Shown here: piece by piece, positions 47,008-54,231 of the stretch
Numbering within the stretch: the stretch's first letter is position 1
Layout of the letters: every line of letters begins with the position of its first letter
NCBI GenBank assembly: GCA_005223045.1
Contig: NJBM01000022.1
Location: 31,357-95,356, forward strand
From: Planctomycetes bacterium B3_Pla
GTDB taxonomy: Bacteria; Planctomycetota; Phycisphaerae; Sedimentisphaerales; Anaerobacaceae
DNA: 64,000 nucleotides
Reading direction: 5' to 3'
Notes under the pieces: model-generated
What the model was told of the DNA's origin: nothing
The model's input: the letters and a program-made list of their open reading frames with translations, nothing else
Databases searched by the model: none
Program-made: the position numbers and the translations under genes

Positions 47008-48738
47008 CTACGTTCTGACCAGCCCGGTAAGACCCACGAGGAACAGTGTCGTTAGTATCCAGCCTAAGGCGGTCTCAATCCACAGCCAAAAGAGAAGCAC
47101 TCCACCCCAATGTAGAGGCCACGGACCTATTCCAACAAGTTTGTGGCCGCGATTTGCATTGGGCAGCCAGTATCTGGCCTGGCGCAGGTCCACCACGGGA
47201 ACGAACACATCTATCGAATAGACCAGAGAATTGAATACCGGATATGCAGTCGAAATCCCAAGGTTTGGATTGCCCGGGTCCGGGACGGGGAGCTTCTCTG
47301 TAGTAGTGTAGGCCGTCTTACTCGGCGGGGTGATGAGCCCGGACCAATAGCCCACTCCAAAACAGACCCAGCCGAAAAGAATTATCACAAGCGCCAGGGG
47401 AATTGCCAGCCAGGGCCTGTGGCCATAACCGATGAGCGGCCCGACCAACCGATACCAAAACCACTGCCACCAAGCCAGCTTTATTCGCCTCGCTTTATCC
47501 CTGTTCTTTGCAATCAGCACGTCCCTGACGCCCACATCGTCGCCGTTGTTGCGAAGCACCTTAGCCAACTGCTCATACGGCTGAGGCCAGAAGCCATCTT
47601 GCAGCTTTAGCCAATTGATGCGTGTCTTGGAGCCTCCGGGAGGTTCGTTAGAGATTTCATTATATTCCAGGCCGTGCAGGAACAGTTGTCCCGATTCCGG
47701 CCAGCTTTCTTGATCATCATCAAGTGCGCCAATCTTCGCAGACCTAAGGTCGAGCGTCATCTCCCCCGGCGAATCAACATTAGCCAGCCCAAAGTGCCCA
47801 TGAATTACAACTGCGACGAGGGACACAAGTCCTTCGGCCTTGAAATTGTTACGAAGAAAAACATGCCCGTCTACTTTCAATCCATCGGCGAAAAGAGCTC
47901 TTCCGCTTTTGTTTACGAATTGACCCATAGTACAATCGAGATCTCCGCCAATTGTCGCCCCGATGAGGTACACAGCGCCTTGAGCCTTGAAGCCATTACG
48001 AAGGAAGACGCCTCCACCCACCTTCAACCTGTCGGCGGTGAGGGCACTGGCACCCTCGTTGATGAATTGGCTGTTGTCACATACAACGCTTCCGCCGACC
48101 TTAGCTCCTATAAGGCGAACCTCCCCCTCGGCCTTGAAGCCATCACGAAGAAATACAGCGCCTTCTACTTTCAATCCATCAGCGGTGAGGGTTATACCAT
48201 CCGGATTGGAGAATTGTGCTTTGCTACAATCGAGGTCTCCACCAATCATAGCGCTAAGTAGACAAATCTCACCTTCGGCCTGGAAACCGTCTCGAAGGTA
48301 AATGGGTCCATCTGTTTTCAATCCGCCAGCTGAGAGCGAGGCGGTGTGCGTGCCGGGCATATACAGCGCGGGTATTTGCGCATGCTGGAAGTTGATATCT
48401 GCCGTGAATTTGCATAGCTCGAAATACAAAGGAAATGGGACTTTGGCAAAAAGCAGGTTGAACTCTTCATCGATGCGTGCCCCCTTGACGACGATGCCGC
48501 GATGCGTGACGAGCTGCGTGGCTTGCCTGTCAGTGCAGAGCCATGCGATACGATCTGCTAGTAGGAAGCGGCTGGGACCCCACTTGGCGACGTTGGCCAG
48601 ATCGATGGGCTTCTTGCTTCTGGGGCTATAATCCGCAATCTCGCCGTTGGCGGCGGCTCGCAACAGCTTTTCTTCGGCTTCTGTGAGCTTGCCAAACTTC
48701 TCTTCGGCCAGTCTAAGCAACTCTGATGCGGCATCCAT
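47008..48738 (-). CDS. Membrane protein with four long beta-helix-type repeats
   Basis: The 576-residue product is cytoplasmic or exported at its N-terminus and has four imperfect repeats of about 50 residues between 110 and 320: 'GGLKTDGPIYLRDGFQAEG', 'GLKVEGAVFLRDGFKAEG', 'RLKVGGGVFLRNGFKAQG' and 'GLKVDGHVFLRNNFKAEG', each followed by 'IGGDLDC..QF.N'. This repeat is known in planctomycete and actinobacterial proteins of unknown role and probably forms a parallel beta-helix. Two or three membrane helices lie in the last 140 residues ('WLAIPLALVIILFGWVCFGVGYW', 'WGGVLLFWLWIETALGWILTTLFLVGL', abbreviated). GGAG precedes the ATG. It is transcribed alone. Confidence 0.8.
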   Translation of the reverse strand: MDAASELLRLAEEKFGKLTEAEEKLLRAAANGEIADYSPRSKKPIDLANVAKWGPSRFLLADRIAWLCTDRQATQLVTHRGIVVKGARIDEEFNLLFAKVPFPLYFELCKFTADINFQHAQIPALYMPGTHTASLSAGGLKTDGPIYLRDGFQAEGEICLLSAMIGGDLDCSKAQFSNPDGITLTADGLKVEGAVFLRDGFKAEGEVRLIGAKVGGSVVCDNSQFINEGASALTADRLKVGGGVFLRNGFKAQGAVYLIGATIGGDLDCTMGQFVNKSGRALFADGLKVDGHVFLRNNFKAEGLVSLVAVVIHGHFGLANVDSPGEMTLDLRSAKIGALDDDQESWPESGQLFLHGLEYNEISNEPPGGSKTRINWLKLQDGFWPQPYEQLAKVLRNNGDDVGVRDVLIAKNRDKARRIKLAWWQWFWYRLVGPLIGYGHRPWLAIPLALVIILFGWVCFGVGYWSGLITPPSKTAYTTTEKLPVPDPGNPNLGISTAYPVFNSLVYSIDVFVPVVDLRQARYWLPNANRGHKLVGIGPWPLHWGGVLLFWLWIETALGWILTTLFLVGLTGLVRT

Positions 48739-48909
48739 AATCGCTCCGGCTCTAATTGCTTACACCCTTGATAATGTTCGCTCTCTCTTCAATCTTACTC
48801 TGAATCCGGCAGACCTGCAATTGATTTTAGGCTCTGCCGGCTGATAGGTGGTCTTATCGGTAACAGTATCCGTCTGAGTCATGGCAGTTCCGTTGGGGGC
48901 AATTCGTAT

Positions 48910-48938
48910 TTGGATATTTGGAGCAAGTGTGGTACGAT
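48910..48938 (+). promoter_or_regulatory. Candidate promoter of the selenoprotein gene
   Basis: TTGGAT (48910-48915), 17 bases, TACGAT (48933-48938). The leader that follows contains three tandem ATCGAAA units before GGGGG and the ATG at 48989. The CGAAAAT iterations recur upstream of the kinase gene at about 43590-43607. Confidence 0.4.
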
Positions 48939-48988
48939 AAATTCAATCGAAAATCGAAAATCGAAAATCTCTTATGGGGGCTGTAACC

Positions 48989-50407
48989 ATGCGAAATCTG
49001 AACCTTTTGACATTTACTGCCGGATGCGTTTGTGCCGTCGCGGCGTCCGGCGCTGCCGGCTATTCGCCGCGAATGGGCCAGCCGCACCCTGATTTTGTCT
49101 TGCCCGGCATCGCGGACGGCCAGCCCGTATCGCTGTCGCAGTTCCGCGGGAAGAAGGTTCTGCTTGTCCACTTCGCCTCCTGGTGACGGGGTTGTCGCCG
49201 GGCCGTGCCGGCCTGGAACCAAAAGTTGCAAAAGTACGTCCGAGACGGCAAGCTCGTTGTGCTCGGGATCGCGCAAGAGCAGCATCCCGCCCGCAACCGG
49301 CTGTTCGCGCAGTGGCACAACATAGACTGGCCGATCCTGCACGATCCGATCAACCTGATGCAGGTGGCCGGCGTGCCGATAGAGGTCGCCATCGACGAGC
49401 ACGGTATCGTGCGCAGCATGCGACCCAAGGCCGAAACGTTCGAGCAGGATTTTATCGATAAGGCGTTTTCACCCGCCGCAGCGGAGCTGCCGGGCAAACG
49501 TGTTAAAGCGACCCGCCCCGATCTTGCAGCGTTGCGCCGCCGCGCAGAGCAGAGCGGTTCAGCCGATGCGTGGCGCGAGCTGGGTGACGCCATCGTGCTC
49601 TGGGGAGGATCCGCCAAAGTCAACGATGCCATCAAGGCTTACACGCAGGCGATTGAAGTCAAGCCGGACGACGGAGATGCGAATTTTCGCCTGGGAGTAT
49701 GCTATCGTATGCGCTACGAATCCGAGCAACGCACGCCTGCGGATTTCCAGGCGGCGGTGGATCATTGGACCCGGGCGCGGGCGATTAATCCCAACCAGTA
49801 TATTTGGCGGCGGCGCATCGAGCAGTACGGCCCGCGGCTGACCAAGCCTTACCCGTTCTACGACTGGGTGGAAACGGCCGCCCGCGAGATCGAAGCACGC
49901 GGCGAGAAACCCGTGGAGCTGAAGGTCTTGCCAACCGGCTCAGAACTGGCCCAGCCGGACCGCAGCTTCGAGACCGGCGAAGGTGACATCAAACCGCCAG
50001 ACCCACAGGGTCGGGTATTCCGGGATGAACAGAACTTGATCCTGATGGAAGTAACAGTAGTGCCGCCGCACGCAAAGCCCGGCCAGACCGTCCGCGTTCA
50101 CGTGACGCTTCGCCCGAACAGCAAAAAGAAGGCCCATTGGAACAACGAGGCCGAGCCGTTGAAGCTATGGATCGATCCGCCGAGCGGCTTTGAGGTGCAG
50201 CCGCAGTTGCTGACGGCGCCGCAGGGCGACAAGCCCGAGACTTCGGAGACGCGGCGCCTCGAGTTCGAGGTCCGCGCCCCAGCCGACGCGAGCGGGACAG
50301 CAAAGCTCAGCGCCTACGCCTTGTACTATGTCTGCGAGGATATAGGCGGCGTGTGTATGTACCTGCGACAGGACATCCCTGTCACGATTGTGGTTGACCG
50401 GGAGTAG
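48989..50407 (+). CDS. Probable selenoprotein: exported redoxin (TlpA-like)-TPR-DsbD-like protein with Sec66
   Basis: Reading the TGA at 49184-49186 as selenocysteine gives a 472-residue protein. Residues 1-24 are a signal peptide. The redoxin domain follows: 'GQPHPDFVLPGIADGQPVSL', 'FRGKKVLLVHFASW', then U66-R-G-C69 where relatives have C-x-x-C, 'VVLGIAQEQHP', 'NIDWPILHD' and 'VPIEVAIDEHGIV'. TPR helices lie at about 180-260 and a beta-sandwich resembling the DsbD N-terminal domain at about 330-472, with a CX6C pair (C449, C456). Likely role: thiol-disulfide or peroxide reduction outside the cytoplasm. A start at the GTG 49205 would drop the signal peptide and active site and has no ribosome site. 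Alternatives: nonsense mutation or sequence error of a Cys codon. The stop abuts the convergent gene. Confidence 0.75.
49187..49220 (+). promoter_or_regulatory. Candidate bacterial SECIS element
   Basis: Directly after the TGA, GGTT (49190-49193) pairs with AACC (49217-49220), and GCCGG (49197-49201) with CCGGC (49208-49212) around the six-base loop GCCGTG. The apical loop opens 15 bases after the TGA and starts with G, in line with the known pattern of SelB-binding bacterial hairpins (short upper stem, G near the loop start, short distance from the UGA). Confidence 0.6.
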
Positions 50408-52273
50408 TCAGTATGAGGTTAGTTTCAGGCCCCAGTCGGTTTTGGACACACCGGAATCGCTTGGGAAATTCGGCAAAGAAATCTTGCCTGAAGAATCGGC
50501 GCGTAGAGCATTTGCATCTATCCACTCGCCGGTTCGCGTGTTAAACCACGTCGCTTTGTACCTGCCGCCGGACAGTGTGCCGGAGAGCATCGCTTTGGGA
50601 CAATCCTTCTCGAAATACAACAGGAACAAGTCCTTCTTTCCGGTGCAGGCGCAATACGCCCAGCCGGTGTAACCTTCAGGCTTGCCCGATTCGTTCGGTT
50701 GGAGAAGCTCCCTGCTCGGTACGAGCTGCCGGTATTTGCGCCCCTCGGACAGGACGAACGTTGCCAGGTGGCGCATCTGGCCGCCTGAGGGCCATTTCAT
50801 CGCGTCCCAGATATGATTCTCGGCGGCGTCTTCGACGTTGCCTCCCCAGAGTCCTCCGTCCCAGCCGCCGGCGCCGTATATGTGGCCGCCTAATCCGCCG
50901 GACAGAACGCTGCCGTACATTCCTGAGCGGCAATACAGCGCTGAGTTCGGCGTGCCTCCCGGCGCATCGTGCATCCCGGCATAATAGGGCTCGCCGTTAA
51001 TACCGGGCACCGCAGGTTTGGTGTTGAAGATTTCCGTCAGGAGCGAGTAATAGTTGTGGGTCCGCCTGTTGCCGATCTGGTGGAATGTGAGCCATTTGGC
51101 TTTGTCGGTGTGGCCGTAGTTGTGCAGTGAGGAAGGATTGGAATTAGTTCCTGCCGGAGTGCCGAAAGGGGGATGGCCGTATTTTTCGACGACTCTGTTG
51201 GCAGCCTGGTTCCAGTCTTTGGCGGGTATCGTTGCTCCGCTCGTGTCGAAATGAATCGGGCTAAACAAGCAGATATTGGCCTGATAACGACTCCAGATAT
51301 ACTGAATGTACCGGGTGTAAGACTCGGGCCATTGGTAGAATTTTTTCCAGCTCTGGCCGATGTCGCGGCGGGATACTTCGATAAAAGGCGCAACACCGTT
51401 CGCATTCAAATAGTCGATCTTCTTGTCGAGATTCCGGAAGTACCCGGGGTTGATACGATCCACATCGGGAAAGGTGTTCTCGAAGCCGGGGACTTTTCCG
51501 GGGAACAGAAACGCACGGTTGCCATCTTCGTCGTGCATGTCCTTTGCGCTTTTCGTGCCGGGCTGCTGCCAGGCCGCACGCAATATCGTGCCGTCATCGG
51601 TTGCCAGCCTTCTCGGCTTGCCGTCGTTGGCCCAGTTCGGAAACGCAGCGATCATGGCGAAACAGTTAAAGCCCTGCTCTCTGCGAAATCTCACGTAGTC
51701 CTTAAATCCGGCGTTGGGGCCGATAGGACGTGGCGTGTCATCATCGTGCCACCTGTACCGGAAGGTCGGGGTTGACCACCATGTGTCACCCAGAAGGAAG
51801 AATGGCGTACGGTCGGCGTATTGAAAAGCATGACCGTTTGCGGACGCCCGGATCATTCCCCGCCGGCACGGATTCTCTTCCTTATCCGCTTCGCTCCAGG
51901 CCGTAGCGATGAACGTTCCGGTTTTGTCGTTTAGGCCGGAGTCGCGTTGATTCGAGCCGCTGCGCCACGTCCAGGTTCCGGGTGCTGTCCCCAAAACACG
52001 GACGCGGAATGTGCTGCCGCCGTCCCAAAATCCATAGCATCGTTTGTTGAATCCGGGGCCCCTGAGATCGACCCAAACCTCTACGTCTGTGTACGGATTG
52101 TCATAAGATTTGCTCGCGTTGAGGGCGATCTCCACTTTCTGCCACACGTGATGAGCATCGGCATAGGCCGGATTAAGAAAACCGAGGACCACGGCGGCGA
52201 TTACAAGCAAAGCCGGCACTGACACTGACAGACCATCTTGTGCTCTTGATTTCGATATTAGATTTCTTGCCAT
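50408..52273 (-). CDS. Secreted DUF5060/DUF4038 glycoside hydrolase
   Basis: The ATG at 52273 has GGAG upstream; the GTG at 52288 overlaps that site and is rejected. The 621-residue product has a signal peptide (to about 40), a DUF5060-like beta-sandwich (about 45-130, 'HVWQKVEIALNAS', 'FWDGGSTFRVRVLGTAPGTW') and a (beta/alpha)8 DUF4038 barrel ('FFLLGDTWWSTPTF', 'GFNCFAMIAAFPNWANDG', 'PAVPGINGEPYYAG', with the probable acid/base and nucleophile acidic residues near 'GEPYY'). Related enzymes (GH140-type) act on apiose-containing pectin side chains. A C-terminal sandwich completes it. Stop codons of this gene and the selenoprotein gene touch. Confidence 0.85.
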   Translation of the reverse strand: MARNLISKSRAQDGLSVSVPALLVIAAVVLGFLNPAYADAHHVWQKVEIALNASKSYDNPYTDVEVWVDLRGPGFNKRCYGFWDGGSTFRVRVLGTAPGTWTWRSGSNQRDSGLNDKTGTFIATAWSEADKEENPCRRGMIRASANGHAFQYADRTPFFLLGDTWWSTPTFRYRWHDDDTPRPIGPNAGFKDYVRFRREQGFNCFAMIAAFPNWANDGKPRRLATDDGTILRAAWQQPGTKSAKDMHDEDGNRAFLFPGKVPGFENTFPDVDRINPGYFRNLDKKIDYLNANGVAPFIEVSRRDIGQSWKKFYQWPESYTRYIQYIWSRYQANICLFSPIHFDTSGATIPAKDWNQAANRVVEKYGHPPFGTPAGTNSNPSSLHNYGHTDKAKWLTFHQIGNRRTHNYYSLLTEIFNTKPAVPGINGEPYYAGMHDAPGGTPNSALYCRSGMYGSVLSGGLGGHIYGAGGWDGGLWGGNVEDAAENHIWDAMKWPSGGQMRHLATFVLSEGRKYRQLVPSRELLQPNESGKPEGYTGWAYCACTGKKDLFLLYFEKDCPKAMLSGTLSGGRYKATWFNTRTGEWIDANALRADSSGKISLPNFPSDSGVSKTDWGLKLTSY

Positions 52274-52653
52274 AGCAGTAATCTCCACTATCTTGTATTT
52301 GCTGTTAGCCTATGTTTCAGCATCAGGCTGCCGACTCGTTCGCTCCGGATCGCCTCTACGCGGGATGGCAGGCACGACCCTGATTGCACAAATCGAAAGA
52401 CATTTTAGCGTTGTTCATATCGAGAATCAATAACGGACCTACGGGCGGTGCCGTCAAGCATTGCCCGGATCGAGGATTCCGCTGAACACCTGTTGTCAAC
52501 GTGCGTATAATCACCTGTTGGCATACGAGTTAGGAAGAACAAAAGGTTTTACACGAGTACATGGGGCAGGAGTCTATTCGGATGTCGTGAGAGTCACCCG
52601 GATATCGCAATGACGGCTCGCGTGGAAATAGCACCTAAAAGGAAGTGATTGAC
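52274..52653. other. Divergent intergenic region
   Basis: 380 bases between divergent genes with no recognised RNA or repeat. AAGGAAG at the right end is the ribosome site for the gene at 52654. Confidence 0.5.
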
Positions 52654-53517
52654 ATGTCAGAAGAATTCATGAAGCGTGCCTTTGTTCTCGTTCTTTTTAC
52701 AGTCCCGGGCCTTTTGTCGTCAAACAGCCGGGCCGAGCAAGCCAACGAGCAGGACTTCGATTTCTCTGACTACGATGCCGTTCTAAAGACGTTTGTTGAC
52801 GACAGCGCAATGGTGAACTACACGAAGCTGAAGGCCCGGCCGCAAAGGCTAAATACGTTTATAACCGACATGGGCAATTTGTCCCCCGACAGCTACGACA
52901 AGTGGAGCGATAAGGACAAAATCGCTTTCTGGCTCAATGCGTACAATGCCCTGACTCTCAAGGCGATCATCGACAACTACCCGATAAAATCCTCTTTTTT
53001 CAGATCAAGAGTATGGCCCAGGAACAGCATCCGGCAGATAGCAGGCGTGTGGGACAAGAAAACCTTCAAAGTAATGGGACGGAACCTGACACTCGAACAC
53101 ATCGAGCACAAGATACTGCGAGTCAAATTCGACGAGCCAAGAATACACATGGCGATGGTGTGTGCGGCTATGGGATGCCCGCCACTTCGCAACGAGCCTT
53201 ATGTTGGTGAGAAACTCGATGAGCAGCTCGATGATCAGACCCGTCGTTTCCTCGCTGATTCCGGCAAGTTCAAGATTGACCGCGGCGGCAACACGCTGTA
53301 CCTTTCGCAAATATTCGAATGGTTCGCCGATGATTTCATAAAGAAGTATGGCCCCGCAAAGAACATCGGCAAGCACAACAGAAAGGTCTCTTCAGTGCTG
53401 AACTTTGTCGCGTCCTATCTTCGTGAAACGGATAAGAAATACGTGCTTGCCGGCAAGTTCAAGGTCAAGTATTTGAAGTATGACTGGTCTTTGAATGAGC
53501 AGCGGGCCGGGAAATAG
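52654..53517 (+). CDS. Exported DUF547 protein
   Basis: The ATG at 52654 lies 10 bases after AAGGA; the GTG at 52645 is too close to it. The 287-residue product has a signal peptide (to about 27) and the DUF547 domain: 'YDAVLKTFVDDSAMVNYTKLK', 'DKIAFWLNAYNALTLKAII', 'LTLEHIEHKILR', 'RIHMAMVCAAMGCPPLRNE' (conserved Cys-Pro) and 'LYLSQIFEWFADDF'. The family is common but its reaction is unknown. It heads an operon with a DUF2064 transferase and a flavoenzyme-VTT fusion; the same gene association occurs in other phyla. Confidence 0.93.
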   Translation: MSEEFMKRAFVLVLFTVPGLLSSNSRAEQANEQDFDFSDYDAVLKTFVDDSAMVNYTKLKARPQRLNTFITDMGNLSPDSYDKWSDKDKIAFWLNAYNALTLKAIIDNYPIKSSFFRSRVWPRNSIRQIAGVWDKKTFKVMGRNLTLEHIEHKILRVKFDEPRIHMAMVCAAMGCPPLRNEPYVGEKLDEQLDDQTRRFLADSGKFKIDRGGNTLYLSQIFEWFADDFIKKYGPAKNIGKHNRKVSSVLNFVASYLRETDKKYVLAGKFKVKYLKYDWSLNEQRAGK

Positions 53518-53526
53518 AGCGAGCGC

Positions 53527-54231
53527 ATGAACACTGAAATGAGCACTCACGGCCACAATTGCGTTCTCCTGTTTGCCAGGTCACCCACCAGGGGGCAGGT
53601 CAAGACCCGTCTTGCCGCTGAGATAGGCGAGGAATCCGCAGCCGGGCTGTACAAGTGTTTTGTCGAGGATTCGGTGTCTCTTATCGAGAGCCTCGATGCT
53701 GAGCGGAAGGTATGCTATCACCCGGCGGAGGCGAAATCAGAATTCTCCGGATGGCTGGGTGAGCAACACCGTTATGCGCCGCAGCAAGGCGATAACCTGG
53801 GTGAAAGATTGAAGAATGCTTTTAGCGATGCGTTTGGAAAGGGCTTCGCGAAGGTTGCCGCAATTGGCTCAGACAGCCCTGATCTGCCTGTAGAGTTCTT
53901 GCAACAGGCATTCGGGGAGCTTGCGTCGCATGACACTGTGATCGGACCGAGCAGCGATGGGGGCTATTATCTCATCGGCTTCTCACGGTCGTCTTTTTTA
54001 CCGGATGCTTTTGACAACATTGCCTGGGGTAGTGACGCCGTTTTCGAGCAGACTGTTTGTATGCTGAGACAGCATGGACTGACCGTGCGTTTGCTGCCGT
54101 TGTGGCACGATATAGATACGGCGGCGGATCTCAAATCGCTGTTGTTGCGAACTAAGAACACGCCGTTTGAAAAATCGAAGACGTACCTCTGTTTGAAATC
54201 GGACGGGTTGTGGAGTGCGTTGAATGTTTGA
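53527..54231 (+). CDS. DUF2064/TIGR04282-type glycosyltransferase-like protein
   Basis: The 234-residue product has the DUF2064 nucleotide-sugar-transferase fold: 'LLFARSPTRGQVKTRLAAEIG' (as in GT-A enzymes of this group), 'GDNLGERLKNAFSDAF', 'AAIGSDSPDLPVEFLQQAF' (metal-binding DSP), 'VIGPSSDGGYYLIGF' and 'WHDIDTAADL'. Relatives are annotated as arsenosugar-biosynthesis glycosyltransferases. The start is 9 bases after the DUF547 stop and the end overlaps the next gene by 8 bases, so the three genes form one operon. Confidence 0.92.
   Translation: MNTEMSTHGHNCVLLFARSPTRGQVKTRLAAEIGEESAAGLYKCFVEDSVSLIESLDAERKVCYHPAEAKSEFSGWLGEQHRYAPQQGDNLGERLKNAFSDAFGKGFAKVAAIGSDSPDLPVEFLQQAFGELASHDTVIGPSSDGGYYLIGFSRSSFLPDAFDNIAWGSDAVFEQTVCMLRQHGLTVRLLPLWHDIDTAADLKSLLLRTKNTPFEKSKTYLCLKSDGLWSALNV

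Noticed and set aside
49205..50407. Separate 400-codon gene starting at the GTG inside the redoxin domain
   Set aside because: No ribosome binding site, no signal peptide, and it would begin in the middle of a fold that continues in frame upstream across the TGA.
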